Shown one piece after another: positions 37,540 to 53,400 of a DNA stretch of 64,000 nucleotides. The first letter of the stretch is position 1, and every line of letters begins with the position of its first letter. The notes beneath the pieces are model-generated. The model saw nothing but the letters and a program-made list of their open reading frames with translations, had not been told where the DNA came from and ran no database searches. This DNA is from Fratercula arctica (lineage: Eukaryota > Chordata > Aves > Charadriiformes > Alcidae). The position numbers and the translations under genes are program-made. The stretch is from assembly GCA_947846985.1 (NCBI GenBank), contig CANTUZ010000014.1:3391746-3455745 (forward strand), written 5' to 3'.

Positions 37540-39440
37540 GGGCGAGAAATGATGAGGGGCAGAAGGGGCTGGGGGGGGGTGTTGGGGGGGTTACAGAGGG
37601 GCTGGGGGGGGCTTATGGGGGGGTTTGGGGGGGTTATAGAGGGGCTGGGGGGGGCTCTGGGGGGGTGGGGGGTTATAGAGGGGCTGGGGGGGTTATAGAG
37701 GGGCTGGGGGGGGCATGGGGGGGTTGGGGGGGTTATAGAGGGCTGGGGGGGGCTCTGGGGGGTTGGGGGGGTTATAGAGGGGCTGGGGGGGGCTATGGGG
37801 GGTTGGGGGGTTATAGAGGGGCTGGGGGGGCTATGGGGGGGTTGGGGGGTATAGAGGGGCTGGGGGGGCTATGGGGGGTTTTGGGGGGGTTTATAGAGGG
37901 CGGGTGGGGGCTATGGGGGGTTGGGGGGGTATAGAGGGCTTGGGGGGGCTATGGGGGGTTGGGGGGGTTCTAGAGGGGTGGGGGGGGGCACGGGGGGTTT
38001 GGGGGGGTATAGAGGGCTGGGGGGGCTATGGGGGGTTTGGGGGGTTATAGAGGGCTGGGGGGGCACGGGGGGTCTGGGGGGTTATAGAGGGGCTGGGGGG
38101 GCTATGGGGGGGGTTTGGGGGGGTTATAGAGGGGCTGGGGGGGGCAGGGGGGGTTTGGGGGGGTTATAGAGGGCTGGGGGGCTATGGGGGGTTGGGGGGG
38201 CTATGAGGGGCTGGGGGGGGGCTATGGGGGGTTGGGGGGGTTATAGAGGGGCTGGGGGGGCACAGGGGGGTTTTGGGGGGTTATAGAGGGGCTGGGGGGT
38301 GCTATGGGGGGGTTTTGGGGGGTTATAGAGGGGCTGGGGGGGGCTATGGGGGGGTTGGGGGGGTTATAGAGGGGCTGGGGGGGCTATGGGGGGGTTGGGG
38401 GGTTATAGAGGGGCTGGGGGGGGCCATGGGGGGGGTGGGGGGGTTATAGAGGGGCTGGGGGGGCACGGGGGGTTGGGGGGGCTATGGGGGGCTGGGGCAG
38501 GTTATGGAGGTTCAGTGAGGTTGGGGGGGTTCTGGGGGGCTGGGGGGGGCTATGGTGGGGTTTGGGGGGTTCTGGGGGGGCTGGGGGGGCCATGGGGGGT
38601 TGGGGGGGTTATAGAGGGGCTGGGGGGGCTATGGGGGGGTTGGGGGGGTTATAGAGGGGCTGGGGGGGGCTATGGGGGGGTTTGGGGGGGTTATAGAGGG
38701 GCTGGGGGGGGCACATGGGGGGTTTGGGGGGGTTATAGAGGGGCTGGGGGGGCCATGGGGGGGTTGGGGGGGTTATAGAGGGGCTGGGGGGGGCACGGGG
38801 GGGTTTGGGGGGGTTATAGAGGGGCTGGGGGGGGCTATGGGGGGGTTGGGGGGGTTATAGAGGGGCTGGGGGGGGCACTGGGGGGGTTTGGGGGGGTTTA
38901 TAGAGGGGCTGGGGGGGGCTATGGGGGGGGTTTGGGGGGGTTATAGAGGGCTGGGGGGGGCACGGGGGGGTCTGGGGGGGTTATAGAGGGGCTGGGGGGG
39001 TTTGGGGGGGGTTTGGGGGGGTTATAGAGGGGCTGGGGGGGGGCACGGGGGGGTTGGGGGGGTTATAGAGGGGCTGGGGGGGGCTATGGGGGGGGTTTGG
39101 GGGGGTTATAGAGGGGCTGGGGGGGGCTATGGGGGGGGTTTGGGGGGGTTATAGAGGGGCTGGGGGGGGCACGGGGGGTTTTGGGGGGGTTATAGAGGGG
39201 CTGGGGGGGGCACGGGGGGGTTTGGGGGGTTATAGAGGGGCTGGGGGGGCCATGGGGGGGCAGAAGGGTCTGGGGGGGCCACTGGGGGGGAGTGGGGGGC
39301 AACGGGGGGGTCACAGGGGCCGGGGGGGGGTCAGGGGGGGAACTGGGGGGGTCAGAAGGGTTTTTGGGGGGGCTGGGGGGGCCCAGGGGTCTCGGGGGGG
39401 GGTAATGGGGGGGTCAGGAGCGCCGGGGGGGGGGGGCACT
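37540..39440. repeat. GGGGGGTTATAGAGGGGCTGG array upstream of VARS1 coding exon 1
   Basis: About 45 units of 33-38 bp, each with GGGTTATAGAGGGGCTGG and CTATGGGG or CACGGGG. It is the exact reverse complement family of 36200-37060, so coding exon 1 sits between inverted arrays. Confidence 0.92.
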
Positions 39441-39827
39441 GGGTGTTAATGGGGGGACTGGGGGGGTCGGGGGGGGGCACTGGGGGGGGAAATGGGGGCC
39501 GGGGGGGTTTGGGGGCTGCCAGGAGGGGGGGCACCGGGGGGGGGTGTCGCTGGGGGGGGGGCACCTTGGGGGCAGAGAAGGGGATGGTGGGGCACCGGGG
39601 GGGGGGGGGGTGTGTGTGTCGGGGGACCCGGAAGTGGCCGCTGTGGGGGATCGCGAAGGGGTCAGGGGTCACCCACGCGGCCGTGGGGGAGGAACCCCGG
39701 GACCCCCCCCCCCCCTCCTGCTCCCCCCCCCTCCCCGCCGGGATCCCGGTGCCGCGTGAGGGGGGTCAGGGGTCACGGGAGGGGTCAGAGGTCACGGGAG
39801 GGGTCGTGGTCCCCCCCCCCCCGGTAC

Positions 39828-40085
39828 CGGCGGCGACGGCGGCGGCGGCAGCGGCGCGCGGAGACACGTGGGGGCGGCGCGCGTGGGCGCATGCGCGAGG
39901 GCCACGCCCCTTCCGGCCGGCGCGTGCGCGGCGCCCGGCGCGCCCATTGGCCGGGGCGGGCGGATGGGGGGGGGGGTGGGCGGGGCTCGGCGCGTCATAG
40001 AGGACGGAGGGCGCCAAGAGCGGCGCCTCAGCGCCCCCCGCAGCGCGGCCCCTGGGCGGCCGGGAGGAGCCTTCGCCCGCCGGAA
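39828..40085 (-). promoter_or_regulatory. VARS1: CpG-island promoter and non-coding exon 1 of VARS1
   Basis: The only CpG-dense, non-repetitive block between the VARS1 start codon and LSM2. On the minus strand it has GC boxes, a CCAATGG box (39944-39950), a CACGTG E-box near 39866, then a GCC-rich leader ending at a GCCG|GTACCGG donor (exon end 39828). A TATA box is absent, as usual for a housekeeping aminoacyl-tRNA synthetase. The start site is not determined. Confidence 0.6.
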
Positions 40086-42490
40086 CCCGCCCCGCGAGCC
40101 CCCAAATCCCCCCAAATCCCCCCCAAAAAGGGACCCAAGTGTCCGGGGAACCCCCCAAATTCCCCCCAAAACCCCCCAAAAAAAGGCTCCCAGGTGCCCT
40201 GGACCCCCCCAAAAAGGGGACCCAGGAGTTCGGGATCCCTCCAAATCCCCCCAAATCCCCCCAAAAAAGTGGACCCCCCCCAACCAGGACCCCCCCAACC
40301 CCCCCCCAAAAAAGGGAACAGCCAGGAGTTCGGGACCCCCCAATCCCCCAAATCCCCCCCAAAAAGGGACCCAGGTTGTGGGATCCCCCCAAATCCCCCC
40401 ACCATCCCCCCAAAAAAGGGACCCCCCCAACCAGGATCCCCCCCAAACCCCCCCCCAGAAAGGGACCCAGGAGTTGGGACCCCCAAATCCCCCCCAAATC
40501 CCCCAAAAGGGACCCAGAGTGTCGGGACCCCCCAAATTCCCCCCCAAACCCCCCCCAAAAAGGGTCCCAGGTGCCCTGGACCCCCCTAAAAAATGGGACC
40601 CAGGAGTTCGGGACCCCCCAAATCCCCCCCCATCCCCCAAAAAAGGGACCCCCCCCAACCAGGACCCCCCCAACCCCCCCCCAAAAAGGGAGCCAGGAGT
40701 TCGGGACCCCCCAATCCCCCCAAATCCCCCCAAAAAAGGGACCCAGGTGTGTGGGATCCCCCAAATCCCCCCCCCATCCCCCAAAAAAGGGACCCCCCCC
40801 AACCAGGATCCCCCCAACCCCCCCCCAGAAAAGGGACCCAGGAGTTTGGGACCCCCCAAATCCCCCCAAATCCCCCCAAAAAGGGACCCAGGAGTTCGGG
40901 ACCCCCCAAATTCCCCCCCAACCCCCCCAAAAAAGGGTCCCAGGTGCCCTGGACCCCCCAAACGCCCCCCCCCAAAAGGGACCCAAGTGTCCAGAACCCC
41001 CCCAGATTCCCCCCAAAAAGGCTCCCAGGTGCCCTGGACCCCCCCAAAAAGGGGACCCAGGAGTTCGGGACCCCCCAAATTCCCCCCCAAAACCCCCCCA
41101 AAAAAGGGTCCCATGGTGCCCTGGACCCCCCCAAAAAGGGGACCCAGGAGTTCGGGACCCCCCAAATCCCCCCCCCATCCCCCAAAAAAAGGGACCCCCC
41201 CCCAACCAGGATCCCCCCAAGCCCCCCAAAAAGGGGACCAGGAGTTCAGGACCCTCCAAATCCCCCCAAATCCCCCAAAAAAGGGGACCCAGGAGTTCGG
41301 GACCCCCCAAATTCCCCCCCAAAAAAGGCTCCCAGGTGCCCTGGACCCCCCCAAAAAGGGGACCCAGGAGTTCGGGACCCCCCAAATCCCCCCAAAAAGG
41401 GACCCAAGTGTCCGGGACCCCCCAAATTCCCCCCCAAACCCCCCCAAAAAAGGGTCCCAGGTGCCCTGGACCCCCCCAAAAAGGGGACCCAGGAGTTTGG
41501 GACCCCCCAAATCCCCCCCCAAATCCCCCCAAAAAGGGACCCAGGAGTTCGGGACCCTCCAAATCCCCCCAAATCCCCCCAAAAAGGGACCCAGGAGTTC
41601 GGGATCCCCCAAATCCCCCCCCATCCCCCAAAAAAGGGACCCCCCCAACCCCCCCCAGAAAAGGGACCCAGGAGTTCATGACCCCCCAATTCCCCCCCAA
41701 ACCCCCCCCAAAAAAGGGTCCCAGGTGCCCTGGACCCCCCCCAAAGGGGACCCAGGAGTTCAGGACCCTCCAAATCCCCCCAAATCCCCCCAAAAAAGGG
41801 ACCCCCCCCAACCAGGACCCCCCCAACCCCCCCCCAAAAAGGGGAGCCAGGAGTTCGGGACCCCCCAAATCCCCCCAAATCCCCCCAAAAAGGGACCCAG
41901 GTGTGTGGGATCCCCCAAATCCCCCCCCCATCCCCCCAAAAAGGGACCCCCCCCAACCAGGATCCCCCAACCCCCCCCCAAAAAAGGGGACCCAGGAGTT
42001 TGGGACCCCCCAAATCCCCCCCAAATCCCCCAAAAAGGGACCCAGGAGTTCGGGACCCCCCAAATTCCCCCCCAAACCCCCCCAAAAAAGGGTCCCAGGT
42101 GCCCTGGACCCCCCCAAAAGGGGACCCAGGAGTTCGGGACCCCCCAAATCCCCCCCCATCCCCCAAAAAAAGGGACGCCCCCCAACCAGGATCCCCCCAA
42201 GCCCCCCAAAAAAGGGGACCCAGGAGTTCGGGACCCCCCAAATTCCCCCCCAAACCCCCCCAAAAAAGGGTCCCAGGTGCCCTGGACCCCCCTAAAATGG
42301 GACCCAGGAGTTCGGGACCCCCCAAATCCCCCCCCAAATCCCCCCAAAAAGGGATCCAGGTGTGCGGGATCCCCCAAATCCCCCCCCCATCCCCCCAAAA
42401 AAGGGACCCCCCCAACCAGGATCCCCCCAACCCCCCCCCCAGAAAAGGGACCCAGGAGTTCGGGACCCCCCAAATCCCCCCCCCCAGACG
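40086..42490. repeat. ~50-bp intergenic array between VARS1 and LSM2
   Basis: Around 45 units containing GGGACCCAGGAGTTCGGGAC or GGTCCCAGGTGCCCTGGACC, separated by CCCCCCAAATCCCCCCAAAAA. It starts abruptly at the edge of the CpG island and ends 60 bases before the LSM2 poly(A) signal. No gene seen. Confidence 0.92.
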
Positions 42491-42545
42491 CCGGCGCAGC
42501 ACACACACCCCCAGCTCGGGGGGGGGGGGGGGGAGGGTCATTGGG

Positions 42546-42551
42546 TTTATT
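42546..42551 (-). terminator. LSM2: Poly(A) signal, probably LSM2
   Basis: AATAAA on the minus strand, in a short non-repetitive patch, 592 bases downstream of the LSM2 stop. It is the only canonical signal I see between that stop and the array. Confidence 0.55.
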
Positions 42552-42589
42552 GAGCCCCTCCCCCACCCAGGTGGGGGGGTTCGGGGGGG

Positions 42590-43140
42590 TCCCAGGTGTC
42601 GGGGGTGGGGGGGGCATCCTGGACCCCCCCCAAAAAGGACCCAGGCGTCCAGGACCCCCTTATTTTAAGAGAGACCCTGGTGTCTGGGGCTCCCCATTGC
42701 GGGGGGGGGGGGACCCCGGTGCCTGGGGGGGGTGGGTGTAGGGGGGTGGGGGGGGCCCAGGTGTCCCGGGGGGGGCCCAGGTGTTCGGGACCCCCCCAAA
42801 AAGGGACCCAGGCATCCGGGACCCCCTTATTTTAAGAGAGACCCCGGTGTCTGGGGCTCCCCATTGCGGGGGGGGGGGGACCCCGGTGCCTGGGGGGGGT
42901 GTAGGGGGGGGGGGGGGGGGCCGAGGTGTCCCGGGGGGGGGCCCAGGTGTTTGGGACCCCCCCAAAAAGGGACCCAGGCGTCCGGGACCCCTTATTTTAA
43001 GAGAGACCCCGGTGTCCCGGGGCGGGGGGGGGATGTGGTTTAGGGAGGGGGGGGGAGTGCCGGGGGGGGGTCCCCGGTGCCGGGGGGGGGGGTGGGGGGG
43101 GGTCTCAGGTGTCCCGGGGGGGTCCCCGGTGCCGGGGGGG
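42590..43140. repeat. ~180-bp repeat in the LSM2 3' UTR or flank
   Basis: About three copies of a unit with CCTTATTTTAAGAGAGACCC, GGGGCTCCCCATTGCGGG and CCCCCCAAAAAGGGACCCAGG (about 42608, 42785, 42955). The last piece recalls the adjacent intergenic array. Confidence 0.8.
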
Positions 43141-43142
43141 GG

Positions 43143-46100
43143 TCACTGTTTCTGGGTGAGCGCCTCCTTGCGGGCCGCGTCCTGCAGCAGCTGCGTGTCC
43201 ACCTCGTCGGCCGGCAGCTGGACGTAGCGGACCACCGAGCCCCGGATGAAGCAGTTCTTCACCGACAGCTGCCAGCGCCCGCACGGGGGGGTCAGACCCA
43301 CAGGGACCCCCCCCCAGACCCATAGGGACCCCCCCAGAGCCCCCCAGACCCATAGGGACCCCCCCGCACCCATAGGGACCCCCCCAGACCCATAGGGACC
43401 CCCCCCAGGGACCACCGAGCCCCGGATGAAGCAGTTCTTCACCGACAGCTGCCAGCGCCCGCACGGGGGGGTCAGACCCACAGGGACCCCCCCCCAGACC
43501 CATAGGGACCCCCCCAGAGCCCCCCAGACCCATAGGGACCCCCCCGCACCCATAGGGACCCCCCCAGACCCATAGGGACCCCCCCAGGGACCACCGAGCC
43601 CCGGATGAAGCAGTTCTTCACCGACAGCTGCCAGCGCCCGCACGGGGGGGTCAGACCCACAGGGACCCCCCCCCAGACCCATAGGGACCCCCCCAGGGAC
43701 CCCCAGACCCATAGGGACCCCCCCGCACCCATAGGGACCCCCCCAGACCCATAGGGACCCCCCCAGGGACCACTGAGCCCCGGATGAAGCAGTTCTTCAC
43801 CGACAGCTGCCAGCGCCTGCACGGGGGGGTCAGACCCACAGGGACCCCCCCCCAGGGACCCCCCAGGGACCCCCAGACCCATAGGGACCCCCCCGCACCC
43901 ATAGGGACCCCCAGATCCATAGGGACCCCCCCCCAGAGCCCCCCAGACCCATAGAGACCCCCCCAGACCCACAGAGACCCCCCCCCAGACCCATAAGGAC
44001 CCCCCCCAGGGACCCCCAGACCCATAGGGACTCCCCCGCACCCACAGAGACCCCCCCAGACCCATAGGGACCCCCCCCGCACCCATAGGGACCCCCAGAC
44101 CCATAGGGACCCCCCCAGACCCATAGGGACCCCCCCGCACCCATAGGGACCCCCCCAGGGACCACCGAGCCCCGGATGAAGCAGTTCTTCACCGACAGCT
44201 GCCAGCACCCACACGGGGGGGTCAGACCCACAGGGACCCCCCCCCCAGGGACCCCCAGACCCATAGGGACCCCCCCCAGACCCACAGGGACCCCCCCCCA
44301 GACCCACAGGGACCCCCCCAGGGACGCCCCCAGGGACCCCCAGACCCATAGGGACCCCCAGACCCATAGGGACCCCCCCCAGAGCCCCCCAGACCCATAG
44401 GGACCCCCCCGCACCCATAGGGACCCCCCCAGACCCACAGGGACCCCCCCCCAGACCCATAGAGACCCCCCCAGACCCATAGGGACCCCCCCGCACCCAT
44501 AGGGACCCCCCCAGACCCATAGGGACCCCCCCCAGGGACCCCCAGACCCATAGGGACCCCCCCGCACCCATAGGGACCCCCCCAGGGACCCCCGGACCCA
44601 TAAGGACCCCCCCTGGAGCCATAGGGACCCCCCCCAGAGCCCCCCAGACCCATAAGGACCCCCCCCAGACCCATAGGGACCCCTCCCCAGGGCCCCCCCC
44701 CAGATCCAGAGGGAGCCCCCCCCAGAGCCCCCTGGACCCATAGGGACCCCCCGAGACCCATAGGGACCCCCCCCGGACACCCAGGGACCCCCCCCAGAGC
44801 CCCCCGGACCCATAGAGACCCCCCCGGACCCATAGGAACCCCCCCCAGGGCCCCCCAGACCCATAGGGACCCCCCCGGACCCATAGGGACCCCCCCCAGG
44901 GCCCCCCAGACCCATAGGGACCCCCCCCAGACCCATAGGGACCCCCCCCAGGGCCCCCCAGACCCATAGGGACCCCCCCCAGACCCATAGGGACCCCCCC
45001 CAGGGACCCCCAGACCCATAAGGACCCCCCCAGACCCATAGGGACCCCCCCCCAGGGACCCCCGGACCCATAAGGACCCCCCCCAGACACCCAGGGACCC
45101 CCCCAGGGACCCCCCCACTGGGTGAGACCCCCCCGGCGCCCCCCCGGCGCCCCCCACCCACCATGTGGGGGTATTTCTCGGGGTCGGTGACGCTGATGTC
45201 CGTCAGCTTGATGTTGAGGTACTGGGGGGGGGCGGTGAGAGACCCCCTGCCCCATAGAGACCCCCTGCCCCATAGACATCCCCTCTGCCCCATAGACACC
45301 CCCTGCCCCATAGACACCCCCTCTGCCCCATAGACCCCCCCTGCCCCATAGACACCCCCACCCCATAGACACCCCCTCTGCCCCATAGAGACCCCCTGCC
45401 CCATAGACACCCCCTGCCCCATAGAGACACCCCTGCCCCATAGAGACCCCCTGCCCCATAGAGACCCCCTGCCCCATAGACATCCCCTCTGCCCCATAGA
45501 CACCCCCTGCCCCATAGACACCCCCTCTGCCCCATAGACCCCCCCTGCCCCATAGACACCCCCACCCCATAGACACCCCCTCTGCCCCATAGAGACCCCC
45601 TGCCCCATAGACACCCCCCTGCCCCATAGAGACACCCCTGCCCCATAGAGACCCCCTGCCCCATAGAGACCCCCTCTGCCCCATAGAGACCCCCTGCCCC
45701 ATAGAGACCCCCTGCCCCATAGACACCCCCCTGCCCCATAGACTCCCCCTGCCCCATAGACACCCCCTGCCCCATAGAGAGCCCCCCCACCCCATAGACA
45801 GCCCCCCCGCCCCATAGACACCCCTGCCCCATAGAGAGCCCCCCCCGCCCCATAGAGACCTCCCCGCCCCAGAGACCCCCCCGCCCCATAGACACCCCCT
45901 GCCCCATAGAGAGCCCCCCCCACCCCATAGACAGCCCCCCCGCCCCATAGACACCCCTGCCCCATAGAGAGCCCCCCCGCCCCATAGAGACCTCCCCGCC
46001 CCAGAGACCCCCCCGCCCCAGAGACACCCCCTGCCCCATAGAGAGCCCCCCCACCCCATAGAGACCCCCCCCGTCCCACAGAGACCCCCCCCGTCCCACA

Positions 46101-47879
46101 GAGACCCCCCTGTCCCATAGAGACCCCCCTGCCCCACAGAGAGTCCCTGCCCCATAGACACCCCCTGCCCCACAGAGACCCCCCAGCCCCACTGACCCCC
46201 CCCACCCCATAGAGACCCCCCCCAGCCCCACAGAGACCCCCCCTGCCCCACAGAGAGACCCCCCTGCCCCACAGAGACCCCCCCAGCCCCACTGACCCCC
46301 TGTCCCATAGAGAGCTCCCTCTGCCCCATAGAGACCCCCCCTGACCCATAGAGAGACCCCCCTGCCCCACAGAGAGTCCCTGCCCCATAGACACCCCCTG
46401 CCCCACTGACCCCCCCGCCCCATAGAGACCCCCCCCAGCCCCACAGAGACTCCCCCTGCCCCACAGAGAGACCCCCCTGCCCCACAGAGAGACCCCCAGC
46501 CCCACAGACCCCCCCTGACCCACGGACACCCCTGACCCATAGAGACCCCTGACCCATAGAGACCCCCTGCCCCACAGAGACCCCCCCTGCCCCACTGACC
46601 CCCCCCGACCCACAGACCCCCCCCGACCCACTGACGCCCCCAGCCCCACTGACCCCCCCCTGACCCACAGACCCCCCCCCTGCCCCACTGACCCCCCCCC
46701 CACAGACCCACAGACCCCCCCCCTGCCCCACTGACCCCCCCCAGCCCCACTGACTCCCCCCCCACAGACCCCCCCCTGCCCCACTGACCCCCCCCAGCCC
46801 CACAGACCCCCCCTGCCCCACTGACCCCCCCCAGCCCCACTGACCCCCCCCCATTGACCCCCCCCAGTCCCACTGACCCCCCCCCACAGACCCCCCCCTG
46901 CCCCACTGATCCCCCCCCAGACTCCCCCCGCCCCACTGACCCCCCCCCCACAGACCCCCCCCTGCCCCACTGACCCCCCCCCCACAGACCCCCCCCTGCC
47001 CCACTGACCCCCCCTGCCCCACTGACCCCCCCGCCCCCCCTCACCTGATCCACCGAGTGCAGGGTCCCGCAGATGCTGAAGAGACAAAGGGGGTTCATGG
47101 GGGGGGGGGGGGGGGCGGAACGGGGGGGTCTGGGGGGGGTCGGGGGCTCCGGGGGGGGGGTCTATGGGGGGGGCTGGGCTGGAGGGGGGCTCTGGGGGGT
47201 GTTTCGGAGGGGGATTTCCATGGGGGGGGGGGGGGGGCCATGGGGGGGTCAAGGGGGGGGTCTGAGGGGGCCCATGGGGGGTGGGGGGGGGGGGGTCCAA
47301 GGGGGGGCTTCCATACGGGGGGGCCCACGAGGGGGGGTCCAAGGGGGGGTCTGAGGGGGGGAGGTCCGGGGGGTCTGGGGGGGTCCATGGGGGTGTCCCG
47401 GGGGGGGTCCAAGGGGGGGTCTCGGGGGGGGGTCCATGGGGGGGTCTCGGGGGGGGGGGCAAGGGGGGGGTCTCGGGGGGGGGCGGTCCAAGGGGGGGTC
47501 TCGGGGGGGGTCCATGGGGGTGTCCCGGGGGGGGGTCCAAGGGGGGGTCTCGGGGGGGGCCCATGGGGGGGGTCTCGGGGGGGGTCCATGGGGGGGTCTC
47601 GGGGGGGGTCCAAGGGGGGGTCTCGGGGGGGGGGGGTCCAAGGGGGGGTCTCCACGCGGGGGGGGGGGGGGGTTCCCCTCACCTGAGGTCGTTCTTCAGC
47701 TCCACCACCACGTCCTTCCCCACCAACGACTTGAAGAAGGAGTAGAAGAGCTGGGGGGGGGGGGGGGGGGGGCACACGGGGGGGTCAGAGGTCACCGGGG
47801 GGGGGGGGGGGGGGGTCAGGAGACCCCCAAAAAATCCCGCTCCCGCGCCCTCCCCCCCCCCCCTCCGAGTTCTCACCAT
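43143..47879 (-). CDS. LSM2: U6 snRNA-associated Sm-like protein LSm2
   Basis: LSm2 is a subunit of the LSm2-8 ring that binds the U6 snRNA 3' end in the nucleus and of the LSm1-7 ring that promotes mRNA decapping in the cytoplasm. Coding exons, 5' to 3' on minus: 47877-47879 (start codon alone), 47683-47750, 47045-47075, 45162-45221, 43143-43268 (stop at 43143-43145). All splice sites are GT-AG and all phases agree, giving 95 residues, the usual length. The Sm fold is complete: Sm1 runs from LFYSFFKSLVGKDVVVELK through ICGTLHSVDQ and YLNIKLTDI, and Sm2 includes NCFIRGSVVRYVQLP. No frame breaks, unlike VARS1. The promoter lies in a CpG-rich block at about 47880-48120. Order and orientation with VARS1 match MHC class III. 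Confidence 0.96.
43300..45110 (-). repeat. 20-22 bp CCCCCCAGACCCATAGGGAC array carrying four copies of the LSM2 exon-5 start
   Basis: LSM2 intron 4. Four copies of ~45 bases of exon 5 with its CTGGCAG acceptor (encoding LSVKNCFIRGSVV) occur at about 43411-43453, 43592-43635, 43771-43814 and 44161-44206. Three sit in ~180-bp tandem blocks next to the true exon; the fourth is further away and has CAGCACCCACAC instead of CAGCGCCCGCAC. Confidence 0.93.
45240..47040. repeat. 17-bp CCCCTGCCCCATAGAGA array (LSM2 intron 3)
   Basis: About 100 units alternating CATAGAGACCCCCTGCCC and CATAGACACCCCCTGCCC, then CACTGACCCCCC units from about 46570. A ~240-bp block (45250-45480 and 45490-45690) is duplicated almost exactly. 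Confidence 0.92.
47095..47665. repeat. GGGGGGGTCCAAGGGGGGGTC array (LSM2 intron 2)
   Basis: Units GGTCTCGGGGGGGGTCCAAGG and GGTCCATGGGGG, G-rich on + and therefore C-rich in the LSM2 transcript before the exon-3 acceptor. Confidence 0.9.
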
Positions 47880-50447
<2,568 letters not shown>

Positions 50448-50489
50448 GGCGGCCCCGGGGTCCCCACCGCAGCGACGGGACATCGAGGT

Positions 50490-53400
50490 GAGAGGGGACA
50501 GGGGACACGGGACGGGGACAGGATGGGGACAGGACGGGGACACGGGGATGGGATGGGGACACCGGGATGGGGACAGAGGGATGGGATGGGGACATGGGGA
50601 TGGGGACACGGGGATGGGATGGGGACACCGGGATGGGATGGGGACACCGGGATGGGGACAGAGGGATGGGGGCAGGATGGGGACATGGGGATGGGGACAC
50701 GGGGATGGGATGGGGACACCGGGATGGGATGGGGACACCAGGATGGGGACACCGGGATGGGGACAGGATGGGGACACCGGGATGGGGACAGAGGGATGGG
50801 GACAGGATGGGGACATGGGGATGGGGACACGGGGATGGGATGGGGACACCGGGATGGGATGGGGACACCAGGATGGGGACACCAGGATGGGGACGGGATG
50901 GGGACACCGGGATGGGATGGGGACACGGGGACGGGGACAGAGGGATGGGGACAGGACGGGGACACAGGGATGGGATGGGGACACTGGGATGGGGACAGAG
51001 GGATGGGATGGGGACATGGGGATGGGGACACGGGGATGGGATGGGGACAGAGGGATGGGATGGGGACATGGGGATGGGGACACGGGGATGGGATGGGGAC
51101 ACCGGGATGGGATGGGGACACCGGGATGGGGACAGAGGGATGGGGGCAGGATGGGGACATGGGGATGGGGACACGGGGATGGGATGGGGACACCGGGATG
51201 GGATGGGGACACCGGGATGGGGACACCAGGATGGGGACGGGATGGGGACACCGGGATGGGATGGGGACACCGGGATGGGGACAGAGGGATGGGAACAGGA
51301 TGGGGACATGGGGATGGGGACAGAGGGATGGGATGGGGACACCGGGATGGGGACAGAGGGACAAGGACAGAGCGATGGGGACATGGGGATGGAACAGGGA
51401 CAGGATGGGGACACCGGGACAGGGACACCAGGACGGGGACATGGGGATGGGGACACTGGGACAGGGACACCAGGATGGGATGGGGACCGGGATGGGATGG
51501 GGACAGAGGGATGGGGACAGGATGGGGACATGGGGATGGGATGGGGACACGGGGACAGGGACAGAGGGACAAGGACAGAGGGATGGGGACACGGGGATGG
51601 GGACAGAGGGACAAGGACAGAGGGATGGGGACATGGGGATGGAACAGGGACAGGATGGGGACACCGGGACAGGGACACCAGGACGGGGACATGGGGATGG
51701 GGACACTGGGACAGGGACACCAGGATGGGATGGGGACCGGGATGGGATGTGGACAGAGGGATGGGGACAGGATGGAGACATGGGGATGGGATGGGGACAC
51801 GGGGACAGGGACAGAGGGACAAGGACAGAGGGATGGGGACATGGGGATGGGATGGGGACAGGATGGGGACAGAGGGACAAGGACACCAGGACGGGGACAT
51901 GGGGATGGGATGGGGACACGGGGATGGGGACAGGATGGGGACACCGGGATGGGATGGGGACACCGGGATGGGGACAGAGGGATGGGATGGGGACACCGGG
52001 ATGGGGACACGGGGATGGGGACAGAGGGACAAGGACAGAGGGATGGGGACATGGGGATGGAATAGGGACAGGATGGGGACACCAGGACAGGGACACCAGG
52101 ACGGGGACATGGGGATGGGGACACTGGGACAGGGACACCAGGATGGGATGGGGACCGGGATGGGATGGGGACAGAGGGATGGGGACAGAGGGATGGGGAC
52201 AGGATGGGGACATGGGGATGGGATGGGGACACGGGGACAGGGACAGAGGGACAAGGACAGAGGGATGGGGACAGTGGGATGGGGACGCAGGGATGGGGAC
52301 AGAGGGACAAGGACAGAGGGATGGGGACATGGGGATGGAACAGGGACAGGATGGGGACACCGGGACAGGGACACCAGGACGGGGACATGGGGATGGGGAC
52401 ACGGGTACAGGGACACCAGGATGGGATGGGGACACCGGGATGGGGACACGGGGACCAGATGGGGACATGGGGACGGGGACGTGGGTACGGGATGGGGACA
52501 GGGACGTGGGGACAGGGACGTGGGGACAGGACGGGGACATGGGGGATGTGGGGACAGGATGGGGACAGGGATGGGGACAGGATGGGGACAGGGATGGGGA
52601 CAGGATGTGGGGACGTGGGGTTGGGGACGGGGTGGGGACACTGGGCTGGGGACAAGGACGGGGACAGGATGTGGGTGGTGGGGACGGGGACAGGGCTGGG
52701 GACACGGGGACAGGACGAGGACGTGGGGACGGGGACACGGGGACAGGATGTGAGGACGGGGACAGGGACATAGGGACAAGGTGGGGACACAGGGATGGGG
52801 ACAGGGATGGGGACATGGGGACAGGATGTGGGTGGTGGGGACGGGGACAGGGCTGGGGACACGGGGACAGGACGAGGACGTGGGGACGGGGACACAGGGA
52901 CAAGGTGGGGACAGGGATGGGGACAGGGATGGGGACACAGGGACAGGATGTGGGGACGGGGACATAGGGACAAGGTGGGGACACGAGGAGAGGGATGGGG
53001 ACAGGGATGGGGACAGGGATGGGGACACAGGCTGGGGACATGGTGGTGACAGGGATGGGATGGGGACAGGGACAGGGATGGGGACAGGGATGGGGACACA
53101 GGCTGGGGACACGGGGACAAGGATGGTGACATGGGTTGGGGACACGGTGGTGACAGGGATGGGGATGGGGACAGGGATGGGGACATGGGGACAGGGATGG
53201 GGACACAGGATGGGGGTGTGGGGACAGGGTGGTGACACGGGTTGGGGACATGAGGATGGTGACATGGGGATGGTGACACAGGTTGGGGACACGGGGACAG
53301 GGATGGGGACACAGGATGGGGACATGGGGACAAGGATGGTGACATGGGTTGGGGACATGGTGGTGACAGGGATGGGATGGGGACAGGGATGGGATGGGGA

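Noticed and set aside
37540..39440. Telomere-like repeat
   Set aside because: The unit is GGGTTATAGAGGGGCTGG-based, not TTAGGG, and is interstitial with a ~36-bp period.
40028..42741. Collagen- or proline-rich-protein-like frames over the intergenic array
   Set aside because: Pure repeat of a ~50-bp unit, open on both strands; no initiation context, introns or conserved segment.
47877..47879. LSM2 start codon as an isolated three-base coding exon being an error
   Set aside because: The ATG|GTGAGA donor and the phase of the next exon restore the normal LSm2 N-terminus, so this is accepted as the real structure.
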